Source: Cytophagales bacterium (GTDB lineage: Bacteria; Bacteroidota; Bacteroidia; Cytophagales; Cyclobacteriaceae). Taken from it: DNA of 12,725 bases. The stretch covers positions 1 through 12,725 of the forward strand of contig DNTA01000172.1 of the NCBI GenBank assembly GCA_003500135.1, given 5' to 3'. A model generated the notes under the pieces. The model did no database searches and was not told the DNA's origin. It saw only the letters and a program-made list of their open reading frames with translations. The position numbers and the translations under genes were made by a program. The first letter of the stretch is position 1, and every line of letters begins with the position of its first letter. Shown here piece by piece: positions 6,015-12,725 of the stretch.

Positions 6015-6668
6015 ATGAAAACTAAATCCAGATTACAGCTTATTTTTTATTTGCTACTTGCGCTTACCGTTACTACAGGTACCTATTCGTGTAAAAGCAA
6101 GAAAAAGCTGGCCCAGGAGCAGGCAGAGGCCGGGTACAATAGAAAAGTTGCACGGGCCAAGGCGGACCTGGAGTCTATCATAAACCGTACATCGGACTGG
6201 ACGCTTGATGAACAGGACGCCAAAATTGATTATATCAAGGGCCTTGAAATCAACGATCAGGAAGTTGAAGACCTGATCATTGCCGCAGAACGCACGGTAC
6301 TTGAACAACGCGCCCTTGCTGAAGAGGCAGAAGAAAAAGCAGAAGAAAAAGTTGATGAAGAGTTGAGCAGTGAGGCCAGAAACCTCAATGACTACTTTGA
6401 TCAGATTGCCGGTGCAGGCAGTACCGCACAAAGTAAATCACTGATAAATGAAGTATTGGGACTGTTTGCCTCACCTGATACGCCGGTTCTGATCGTTATC
6501 GCTAAAAACGGCGACCAAAAAGACTATGATCGACCTACAACAATTCAGAAATACCTGAATTACCTGCGCGATCAGAAGAAAAGCCTGAACCGGGTTGAAA
6601 ACGTGGCGCTCGACAATTCCGGTAAGATCAAAGAACTCGAGCTTGTTCGCAAATCAATAGGGTACTAA
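6015..6668 (+). CDS. Lipoprotein with coiled coil, first gene of exported-protein operon
   Basis: The 217-residue product has a lipoprotein signal: a hydrophobic stretch at 8-22 and Cys26 in TYSCKSKKK, a relaxed lipobox followed by a basic run, as is common in Bacteroidota. Residues 32-118 are helical, and 94-118 form an alanine/glutamate/lysine-rich coiled coil (EEAEEKAEEKVDEE at 103-116). Residues 119-217 make a compact domain with the phrases LFASPDTPVLIVI (150-162) and TTIQKYLNYL (175-184), ending in strands (ENVALDNSGKIKELEL at 195-210). This domain resembles the N-terminal domains of the next gene and of the leucine-rich-repeat protein in order of elements and several identities. It should be anchored in the envelope, with the coiled coil as spacer or assembly surface. 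Function unknown. It ends in TAATAA, 15 bases before the next ATG. Confidence 0.8.
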   Translation: MKTKSRLQLIFYLLLALTVTTGTYSCKSKKKLAQEQAEAGYNRKVARAKADLESIINRTSDWTLDEQDAKIDYIKGLEINDQEVEDLIIAAERTVLEQRALAEEAEEKAEEKVDEELSSEARNLNDYFDQIAGAGSTAQSKSLINEVLGLFASPDTPVLIVIAKNGDQKDYDRPTTIQKYLNYLRDQKKSLNRVENVALDNSGKIKELELVRKSIGY

Positions 6669-6683
6669 TAAACTTTTGACATT

Positions 6684-7259
6684 ATGAAACTGAAGCATAT
6701 TTTTTATAGCCTCGTATTTTTATTATTCGCATTGCCTTCCTGGGCCCAGCCCGGGCTCAGCCCACAGAGGAAGCAGGCCATCGACTCGCTGGCGCTGGAA
6801 AAAGTTCGCGACCTGAGCAAGTATATTTCCATTATTGGCAACAAGGAAACCCCGTTTTCTGAAGCCAATCGGGTCATTGAAAGGGCGCTCGAATTATTCA
6901 CCGAAGAAGCACAAATGGGCGTGTCAAGCCTGAATCGCGAAGAGATCAAGTATTACAATGTTCGGGAATACTTCGAAAGGTTAATGGCCCTGAACTACGA
7001 CAGGGTTTCTATTGAATGGTACAATATTGAATACATCAGCGATCTGGTACGCCAGCCCGATGGTAAATATGTAGGCGTGATCACCATATACCAGCGTTTT
7101 AGAGGAGAATCTGACGATGGATTGAATTATGTGGACACTACAAAGAAAGATATAACGGTTTATGTGGAAAAAAAGCAAGCGCAAATCAATGGCCGGCTCA
7201 TCGATTTCTGGGATGTGCTGTTGGGTGATATTCGCGTAAAAGAAACCATTCCGGGTTAA
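6684..7259 (+). CDS. Secreted protein of unknown function, second gene of operon
   Basis: The 191-residue protein has a clear signal peptide (residues 1-21, ...LPSWA then Gln), so it is exported, probably to the periplasm. The mature part has a helical first half (27-105) and then three or four beta strands (about 107-118, 128-139, 154-164, 168-178), an alpha-then-beta order like NTF2-type folds. Compared by eye with residues 36-180 of the leucine-rich-repeat protein it shows the same plan: an SE..R.I helix, a YxxVRxYF-like turn, a GKYVGVITIY-like strand (127-136) and the pair DTTKKDITVYVE / DDSLKKSSVRYIE. These look like copies of one domain. No catalytic residues are recognisable. It sits 15 bases after the lipoprotein gene and 16 before the next. 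Confidence 0.8.
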   Translation: MKLKHIFYSLVFLLFALPSWAQPGLSPQRKQAIDSLALEKVRDLSKYISIIGNKETPFSEANRVIERALELFTEEAQMGVSSLNREEIKYYNVREYFERLMALNYDRVSIEWYNIEYISDLVRQPDGKYVGVITIYQRFRGESDDGLNYVDTTKKDITVYVEKKQAQINGRLIDFWDVLLGDIRVKETIPG

Positions 7260-7275
7260 ACCACAGGCTGTTGTT

Positions 7276-8112
7276 TTGAAAATTTTTAAGACTTTATTCT
7301 TATTCCTGCTTTTTGCAGCGGGAGTAAATGAGACAGGTGCGCAGGTAATTGGCAAAGAACTTGGAGGGGAAGATTTTCTGTATGCCGAAACCAAACAGGT
7401 GAATCAGTTTTTTCGCCGATTTAACTGCGAAGAAGACCTTGATGGTAACAGGCTTTACTACGGTGATAGCCTGTACAGAGATCCAAATTTCAGGGAAAAG
7501 TACATCAATATGCTCTTTGACCAGCAAACAAAGGCATATGATGACTCGCTAAAGCGGCATTTTCTGAATGATGTACTCGATCAAAAAGAACCGATCTACC
7601 TCGATTTCTACGATGATAAGTGGTTTGCAGAGGTAAAAGCAAAATTCAGATTTAATGGGAAAGTGGAGAATGCGGTCATATTTTTGAGTTTGGAAAGAGA
7701 AGGTTACGGAATTAAATGGGTGATCACCAATATTTTTTTCCAACCCTTTAATGAATTGTTCTTTGCAGACTCAACACCCTCCGGAAAATTTCTTCATCCC
7801 ATGAGCCACGAGCTGGATTTTATGAACCTGATTAAGGTTTTTAATGACACAAAAGCGGTAGAGTATTATTTCGAAAATACCTATCAACCCGATTTTAGAT
7901 CTATCTTTATTTATGAGTTGAAAAAGGGAGGGTTGAAATTTGAAACGATCACAGATGTCCGGTTTCATTTCTTTCAGGTTGATAACTGGTATTTCGAGGT
8001 GTCGGAATTTAACAGGGGCGGATATAACCGCGGTTGGTTGATTTCCAGCTTGATGGAGGCGCCCGAAGGACAAAAAGAAATTTTGTTGAAGTACATTTAC
8101 TATGAACAATAA
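7276..8112 (+). CDS. Secreted protein with two possible repeat domains, third gene of operon
   Basis: The start is TTG at 7276, giving MKIFKTLFLFLLFAAGV, a good signal peptide cleaved near ...GAQ at residue 23; no in-frame ATG could preserve it. The 278-residue product is rich in aromatic beta strands. Distinct phrases are FFRRFNCEEDLDGNRLYY (45-62), FLHPMSHELDFMNL (172-185) and FHFFQVDNWYFEV (230-242). By eye there are two similar halves: helix, then strands ending REGYGIKWVITNI (141-153), and helix, then strands ending RGGYNRGWLISSL (247-259). That may be an internal duplication of an NTF2-like unit; this is inference. I think similar proteins occur in other Bacteroidota but know no function. 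Its end overlaps the next gene's first possible ATG by 11 bases. Confidence 0.78.
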   Translation: MKIFKTLFLFLLFAAGVNETGAQVIGKELGGEDFLYAETKQVNQFFRRFNCEEDLDGNRLYYGDSLYRDPNFREKYINMLFDQQTKAYDDSLKRHFLNDVLDQKEPIYLDFYDDKWFAEVKAKFRFNGKVENAVIFLSLEREGYGIKWVITNIFFQPFNELFFADSTPSGKFLHPMSHELDFMNLIKVFNDTKAVEYYFENTYQPDFRSIFIYELKKGGLKFETITDVRFHFFQVDNWYFEVSEFNRGGYNRGWLISSLMEAPEGQKEILLKYIYYEQ

Positions 8113-10684
8113 AACAATGGTTCGCAAATTGCTGACAGCCTTTCTCATGTTGAATCTTTTTGTTCATGCCGGTTTCGGCCAGGAGGATATCGATAGTGAT
8201 GAACGCCGGGAAGAGGCTCGGCAGCTGGTTTCATTTTATTACTTCAGCCTGAATGTGCTGGGTGACCCCGGTGCTGCAGTAAGTGAGAAAGAAACGATCA
8301 TACAACAGAGTTATCAGAAGATTTTTAAAAGCCCGGAAGTTCAGATCGAAGACGATCTGGACACTGCACGGCAGGTAGTACTGTATAAAGATGTACAGGC
8401 TTACTTAAAGGATGTTGAGTTCTTTTTCAAAGCGATCCGGTTTGATTATGAAATTGATTCCATCACTGCTGAAACCGGTGAGAAAGGGATCCGGTACCTC
8501 AAAATCAAATTAAACCAACAGTGGAATGGTATTAACCATTTCGATGATAGCCTGAAAAAAAGTAGCGTGCGGTATATAGAAGTAGGGCTCAACGAGCAAA
8601 GTGAAGGGTTGCAGATAGCAAGTATTTATACTACTAAACTGAATAGGGACGAATTATTGGTGCAATGGTGGAACGAGCTGCCCGCAATTTGGCAAAACCG
8701 GGTAGGTGAAAGGGTGAAAGTGACGGAAACAGTTGATTTGAGTGATGTCAAGGCTATTGGGCCCGAAGGTTTTCGGATTGAAGGAGGTGCGCTCATGCCG
8801 GCAAACGATATCGATTGGGGGAAGGTTTTAACGAGCGCCACAAAGGTCGATAGCCTCGATTTTAGCGATAGTGAGATCAATGACCTTCAACCAATAGAAC
8901 AAATGGATGCATTGGTCTACCTGAATATTCAAAACACGACAATTACCGATCTACAACCCTTACGCTATACGAGTAAATTAAAAAACTTCAACGCTGCCGG
9001 TTCTTCTATCTCTGGTATAGGAGCGCTAAAGTTCAATCTGGAATTACAAAAATTAGACATTTCTGAAACAGGTGTTGATAGTTTACAGGTAGTGCGAAAA
9101 TTTCCGAAGCTGACCTATTTAGATGCCTCAAACACCTCCGTAACAGATTTATCCCCTCTTTCGGAACTAAAGCAATTGCGTTACCTGGATGTTGCAAACA
9201 CCAGAGTATTGCATTTGGTGGAATTGCAGGAGCTGACCCGGATTGAAACACTAAATGTTGCCAATACGCAAATAAGCGACCTGGCGCCTATCGGTGATTT
9301 CGAAGAATTGGAAAAGCTCGATATTTCCGGAATTACTATCCAGTCCATGGATGTTTTTTCTAAACTCAAAAATCTGAAGGCGCTGATAGCGGATAATAGT
9401 AATATCAATAGCCTCGAAGTATTCGAAAACCTGGAAAACCTGAAGACGATATTTGCCGATAATGCCGATGTGACTGATGAGCATGTCAGAAGTTGGTACA
9501 ATCAAAAGGCCAATGTTAATGTGATTTATAAAACCGCCAGGCTGGAAAGCTGGTGGAACGACATGGGTGGTTTGTGGCAAAAAGCCATACTTCCAGAATA
9601 CAGCGGGGAGTCGCCGCCCTCGAGGGAGTTGTTGCACGAGGCAATTTTGACCGACAGTATCCATTTTGCTGATAATCAGAGCTTAACTGATATTCAACCT
9701 GTTGAAGAGCTACTGGGTGTAAAATATCTGGATATTTCAGGAACAGGTGTATCTTCTCTGGATCCATTGAAAAACCATGCAGACCTGCAATATCTTGACA
9801 TCTCAAAGACTTCTATCATATCAGTGGAAGTGCTTGAGGGAAAGGAAAAACTGAAAACCCTTAAGGCTGAATACACCGGAGTAAGCGATTTAAGCGCTTT
9901 GAGCGGGCTGCCTTCATTACGTGCCTTATATTTCGATAGCGCCGCTGTGAAGGAAATATCAGTAATTAATGCCCTTCCCGGATTTAGGATAGGATATTTT
10001 GATCACTGCGGTATTACCGCCACTCAAATGAAGGACTGGACATTCCATGAAGACAGCGCCATAGTTGTTTTCAGGACACAAGAATTGCGCGACTGGTGGG
10101 GCAATCTGCCGGACGTGTGGCAGGATATCTTCAGAGATCAATATGATATGTCAAGAAGGCCGGATCGTGAAGCGCTGCACCAGCTTACTGGTCGTCATAC
10201 ACTAGAATTTCAATCGGTGATCATGAAGGGCCTTAAACCGGTTATGGCATTTCAGCGCTTGAAGTCATTGTCATTTTCCGATTCACAGATATCGTCCTTG
10301 CAGCCCCTTTCTGTTATTGCAACGCTCGAAAAACTACATTGCCCACGCAATCCGGTAGGGAGCCTCGAGCCACTGCAACTGTTGAGTGAGCTTAAAGAAG
10401 TGAATATAGAACAAACACCCATTCAAGACCTCTCGCCGTTGCAAAACGCCAACAAAATGGAAAAAATAATATTCAACAGCACGGAGATAAAAGATATTTC
10501 TGTACTGGCCAATATGCCTGAACTGCGCGTAATCGAAATGGCGAACACACCCGTTAGAAACCTAAAAGAAATAGAAGAACTATCAAACCTTGAGTTAGTG
10601 CGCTGCTTCAATACCCGGATTTCGGATAAACGCGTCGAGTCTTTCAAAAAAGCACAACCCAACTGCCAGGTTGTTTACTATTAA
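8102..10684 (+). CDS. Exported leucine-rich-repeat protein with three WW-motif modules
   Basis: The 860-residue product has a signal peptide (about 8-27, ...HAGFGQ); translation may begin at the ATG at 8102 or at 8117, five codons later. Residues 36-180 form an alpha/beta domain resembling those in the first two genes of the operon. Three modules follow, each opening with a WW(N/G)xxxxxWQ motif (Trp pairs at 189, 484 and 665) and continuing into leucine-rich repeats of exactly 22 residues of the internalin/SDS22 type (for example LxxLDISxTxISDLxPL). I count 10, 6 and 7 repeats, at about 247-466, 516-647 and 696-850. Each module ends with a similar cap (DEHVRSW, TQMKDW, DKRVESF) and a short strand. 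There is no membrane anchor or recognisable C-terminal sorting domain. A protein- or glycan-binding role in the envelope is likely; the ligand is unknown. Confidence 0.88.
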   Translation: MNNKTMVRKLLTAFLMLNLFVHAGFGQEDIDSDERREEARQLVSFYYFSLNVLGDPGAAVSEKETIIQQSYQKIFKSPEVQIEDDLDTARQVVLYKDVQAYLKDVEFFFKAIRFDYEIDSITAETGEKGIRYLKIKLNQQWNGINHFDDSLKKSSVRYIEVGLNEQSEGLQIASIYTTKLNRDELLVQWWNELPAIWQNRVGERVKVTETVDLSDVKAIGPEGFRIEGGALMPANDIDWGKVLTSATKVDSLDFSDSEINDLQPIEQMDALVYLNIQNTTITDLQPLRYTSKLKNFNAAGSSISGIGALKFNLELQKLDISETGVDSLQVVRKFPKLTYLDASNTSVTDLSPLSELKQLRYLDVANTRVLHLVELQELTRIETLNVANTQISDLAPIGDFEELEKLDISGITIQSMDVFSKLKNLKALIADNSNINSLEVFENLENLKTIFADNADVTDEHVRSWYNQKANVNVIYKTARLESWWNDMGGLWQKAILPEYSGESPPSRELLHEAILTDSIHFADNQSLTDIQPVEELLGVKYLDISGTGVSSLDPLKNHADLQYLDISKTSIISVEVLEGKEKLKTLKAEYTGVSDLSALSGLPSLRALYFDSAAVKEISVINALPGFRIGYFDHCGITATQMKDWTFHEDSAIVVFRTQELRDWWGNLPDVWQDIFRDQYDMSRRPDREALHQLTGRHTLEFQSVIMKGLKPVMAFQRLKSLSFSDSQISSLQPLSVIATLEKLHCPRNPVGSLEPLQLLSELKEVNIEQTPIQDLSPLQNANKMEKIIFNSTEIKDISVLANMPELRVIEMANTPVRNLKEIEELSNLELVRCFNTRISDKRVESFKKAQPNCQVVYY
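8666..10684 (+). repeat. Three-fold internal module repeat in the LRR gene
   Basis: Within the coding region, modules begin at 8666, 9551 and 10094 (the first Trp codon of each WW motif), and each runs to a cap followed by the next motif. The copies are clearly related as protein but not alike at DNA level, so the duplications are old. The first module has extra sequence between the WW motif and the repeats and the largest number of repeats. Confidence 0.7.
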
Positions 10685-10715
10685 TGCCAAAAATTTTGTT
10701 TTTATACTAAATATA

Positions 10716-10747
10716 TTGGCAAAATTGTAAGAAGAATGTCATCTTTG
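10716..10747 (+). promoter_or_regulatory. Possible promoter for SRAP copy 2
   Basis: TTG at 10716-10718 is followed after 21 bases by CATCTTTG (10740-10747), one base off TAnnTTTG. Transcription would begin about ten bases before the ATG at 10764. The spacing equals that of the fabH promoter. This would separate the SRAP gene from the exported-protein operon ending 79 bases upstream. Confidence 0.33.
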
Positions 10748-10763
10748 AGTAAATCAAAGATGC

Positions 10764-11507
10764 ATGTGTAACAGGTTTGTCTGGGTATCAAAAGTCGATG
10801 GCATCGAGCAGGTATTAAGAGCGGATTACAGGGACGGTTTCACGCCCAATTACAACATCCATCCGGGTTCATATGCGTATGTGATTACCGATAGTGATCC
10901 TAAAAGTATAGTTAAACTAAGGTGGGGTTTTGTACCTCATTGGTTTAAGCGCTGGCCTGCATATGCCGTCAATTTCAATGCCTCGGTAAACGGAATTGTT
11001 AAAAACCCACTGTATAGATCGAGCATAAGAAGCCAGCGCTGTTTGGTACTTGCCAATTGCTACTACATTTGGATAAATAACAATGGGGTTCACCAACCCT
11101 ATCTTATTTATGCCCGTAATGAGCATTTGATCACCTTTGCAGGGATTTGGTCCGTATGGAAAGATATGGAGGGCAATACCATTCCGACTTTTGCCATACT
11201 GACAAAACCAGCCGGATCAAGGCTGGATTCTTTGATGAAGTCCATGCCCGTTGTGATACCTGCCGAATATCGCAGGAAGTACCTCAGCAAGGATTTGCCA
11301 CTCAGGTCTGTGATCAATATGATAAACGCCCGTGATGAATATGAGTATAACGCCTACCCCGTGAGCCACCGGATTAACGATCAGTCGGCCAATGATAAAC
11401 AGTTGATCCAACCTGTAGGGCCGCGGCTATTTCAGGAATTCCGTGGAATTTTTTCGAAAAGGTTAAAGAACCCAAATGCCCTACCCGGGAGGAGCCGTTT
11501 CAAGTGA
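10764..11507 (+). CDS. SRAP-family protein (YedK/HMCES-like), copy 2, strongly altered active site
   Basis: The 247-residue protein begins Met-Cys-Asn-Arg-Phe, keeping the Cys2 that SRAP proteins use to bond abasic sites. Family motifs are NYNIHPG (29-35), WGFVPHW (54-60), FNASVN (71-76), CLVLANCYYIW (93-103), MPVVI (161-165) and PVSHRIN (199-205). Asn72 fits Asn75 of YedK. Three conserved positions differ: Ile102 where Glu105 is expected in the (F/Y)EW motif, Met158 in place of His160, and Ser160 for the usual Arg before MP. The C-terminus has a basic extension (about 222-247) beyond the usual end. It is only distantly similar to copy 1, so the two are old paralogues rather than a recent duplication. 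Its stop overlaps the convergent methyltransferase gene by 8 bases. Confidence 0.85.
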   Translation: MCNRFVWVSKVDGIEQVLRADYRDGFTPNYNIHPGSYAYVITDSDPKSIVKLRWGFVPHWFKRWPAYAVNFNASVNGIVKNPLYRSSIRSQRCLVLANCYYIWINNNGVHQPYLIYARNEHLITFAGIWSVWKDMEGNTIPTFAILTKPAGSRLDSLMKSMPVVIPAEYRRKYLSKDLPLRSVINMINARDEYEYNAYPVSHRINDQSANDKQLIQPVGPRLFQEFRGIFSKRLKNPNALPGRSRFK

Positions 11508-12216
11508 TCAGTTCAGGTATTTTCGGGTTCTGACGGATCATTTCCTGAAGTAAAAGCTCTCCTTTGGCAATGCTTTTAAACGCCCATTTAATCTTCAGGT
11601 CCAGTCTATCATTTTCTGAAAGTTGCCAGTTAATATCACTATTATGAAGCCGGTGCATGATCTGTTGCAACACCAGCGCCGCAGTAACCGATACATTATA
11701 GCTTTCCGAAAAGCCGTACATCGGAACCGTCAGGTGTTCATCAGCATTTTCAAGAATTTCGGTGGATAAACCTTCCTTTTCCCGGCCAAAAAAAAGCGCT
11801 ATGGGCTTTACCAATGATATTTGTGCGGGGGTAGTACTTTTGGTGTGCGGTGATGTGGCCACAATTCTGTAACCTTTTGCTTTCAATTGATCAAGGCAGT
11901 ACGAAGTATTCAGGTTGCTGGCCTGGTGTACAACCGTATCTACCCATTTTTCTGCTCCTTTGGTCATTCCAGGCGCTATTTTGCCATGGTGTTCCTTCTC
12001 GATGAGGTGCATCTCCTGAATGCCGAAACAGTCGCAGGTTCGAATGAGCGCGCTGGCATTGTGTTCTTTATAAGTGTCTTCGGCAACCAGCACAATATGC
12101 CGGGTGCGATAAGCTAAAGCATGGTCAAAAAGGGCTTTTCTTTTTTCTGAGACATATTCCGACAGGAATTGCCAGAGTAATTTTTTGGATTTAATTTTTG
12201 TTACAGCGTTGTTCAA
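11500..12216 (-). CDS. trmH: TrmH-family tRNA/rRNA 2'-O-methyltransferase
   Basis: This 238-residue SPOUT enzyme transfers methyl from S-adenosylmethionine to a ribose 2'-OH; the closest fit is TrmH, which makes Gm18 in tRNA. Motif 1 is HNASALIRTCDCFGI (52-66, with Asn53 and Arg59), motif 2 is FFGREKEGLS (142-151), and motif 3 is VPMYGFSESYNVSVTAAL (164-181) with Tyr where Leu is common in SLN. The N-terminal helix (LSEYVSEKRKALFDHAL, 18-34) is typical of TrmH. The start is TTG at 12216: there is no in-frame ATG between it and the upstream stop, and the next internal Met (69) is past motif 1. Close relatives such as rRNA methyltransferases are possible but usually carry an extra N-terminal domain that is absent here. 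It is divergent from the lipoprotein gene, with a 60-base AT-rich spacer. Confidence 0.88.
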   Translation of the reverse strand: MNNAVTKIKSKKLLWQFLSEYVSEKRKALFDHALAYRTRHIVLVAEDTYKEHNASALIRTCDCFGIQEMHLIEKEHHGKIAPGMTKGAEKWVDTVVHQASNLNTSYCLDQLKAKGYRIVATSPHTKSTTPAQISLVKPIALFFGREKEGLSTEILENADEHLTVPMYGFSESYNVSVTAALVLQQIMHRLHNSDINWQLSENDRLDLKIKWAFKSIAKGELLLQEMIRQNPKIPELIT

Positions 12217-12276
12217 AAAACCAAAATAATTTGTATAACTTAAAGCATATTAAAGGGATATAATTTACATTAAAAA

Positions 12277-12725
12277 ATGAAACAACACATAATTTTATCC
12301 TGGGATAAATTACTGATAGCCATTACAGGCATTGTAATTTCAGCGTGCTATCCGTACCCCAGTGAAACCGATTACCTCGATGATTATGATATCACCGTTA
12401 CGAGCTATGACGAATCCAGGGATTTTTCACAGTATCAGACTTACGCCTTGCCCGACAGCATACCTTTTATTGATGGTACGGAAAAAGACGAAGATGATGT
12501 AGAAAAGATTCTGGAAGAAGAAGATCCGGAATATGCTGCAGATGTTCGTGCAGAGATACAAAGGCAAATGTCAAAGTACGGTTACACGGAAGTAGATGAA
12601 AATGTAGAGGAACCCGATGTGGTACTCAATATTGTTGTATTAATTGCAACTAATAGAGGAGTAATTTCATCCCCATGCTGGTGGTACGGTGGTGGTGGTT
12701 ACTGGGGTTGGTACCCGGGCTGGGG
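12277..12725 (+). CDS. DUF4136-like lipoprotein, partial (runs off the right edge)
   Basis: An ATG at 12277 opens a frame with no stop before the window ends (149 codons seen). It has a lipoprotein signal with Cys24 in IVISAC, so it should be lipid-anchored in the envelope. The mature start is acidic; then SRDFSQYQTYALPDS (47-61) matches the opening strand of the DUF4136 domain (dFs.Y.TY). A Glu/Asp-rich stretch follows (about 69-83), then EIQRQMSKYGYTEVDE (93-108), as in the family's ...L..+Gy.. segment, and PDVVLNIVV (113-121). The visible end is rich in Trp, Gly and Tyr (WWYGGGGYWGWYPG), common in Bacteroidota members. Function of the domain is unknown. The start lies 60 bases from the divergent trmH gene. 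Confidence 0.8.
   Translation, partial: MKQHIILSWDKLLIAITGIVISACYPYPSETDYLDDYDITVTSYDESRDFSQYQTYALPDSIPFIDGTEKDEDDVEKILEEEDPEYAADVRAEIQRQMSKYGYTEVDENVEEPDVVLNIVVLIATNRGVISSPCWWYGGGGYWGWYPGW

Noticed and set aside
8102..10684. LRR gene as a type IX secretion cargo or sortase-anchored surface protein
   Set aside because: No C-terminal sorting domain, LPxTG motif or membrane anchor is visible; the repeats run to the last residues.
12689..12700. GGT repeat near the right edge as a microsatellite
   Set aside because: It encodes the Gly run in the Trp/Gly/Tyr-rich tail common in this lipoprotein family; only four units.
1..12725. Mobile element, prophage, CRISPR or defence island
   Set aside because: No transposase, integrase, Cas-like gene, direct-repeat array, tRNA or terminal repeats were seen; gene content looks like stable chromosome.

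Overview
The window looks like a piece of ordinary chromosome from a member of the Bacteroidota, probably the Cytophagia/Cytophagales side. Clues are the moderate G+C with AT-rich spacers, near-absence of Shine-Dalgarno sequences, promoter-like TTG/TTTG-N20-21-TAnnTTT(G) elements, signal peptides ending in ...Q, a PorT-like outer-membrane barrel, a DUF4136-type lipoprotein and several gene families I associate with this phylum. I see no transposase, integrase, CRISPR array, tRNA or rRNA.

Layout, left to right. (1) 138-977 (+): outer-membrane beta-barrel protein with a TTG start. (2) 1080-1631 (+): very acidic unknown protein, with a good Bacteroidota-type promoter and a perfect 7-2-7 inverted repeat that fits the BlaI/MecI/CopY operator pattern TACAnnTGTA. 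(3) A minus-strand operon (3455 down to 1638): a FabH-type ketoacyl-ACP synthase III followed by two small unknown proteins. (4) A second minus-strand pair (5291 down to 3619): a YheT-family alpha/beta hydrolase, then 8 bases later an SRAP-family (YedK/HMCES) protein. (5) A small unknown minus-strand gene at 5469-5708. (6) A plus-strand operon of four exported proteins (6015-10684): a coiled-coil lipoprotein, two secreted proteins and an 860-residue leucine-rich-repeat protein. (7) A second SRAP paralogue (10764-11507, +). (8) A TrmH-type RNA 2'-O-methyltransferase (11500-12216, -), convergent with the SRAP gene and overlapping it by 8 bases. (9) The start of a DUF4136-like lipoprotein that runs off the right edge.

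Two things stand out. The four-gene exported operon encodes no recognised enzyme, yet at least three of its products appear to share one diverged domain, and the last product is built of three WW-motif plus leucine-rich-repeat modules with 23 repeats of exactly 22 residues. It is the best candidate for an undescribed cell-envelope system. Second, the two SRAP paralogues both keep Cys2 and the Asn of the abasic-site-binding centre, but both have lost the Glu and the His that canonical SRAP proteins use. That suggests a divergent, possibly lineage-specific, class of DNA-damage sensor or crosslinker.
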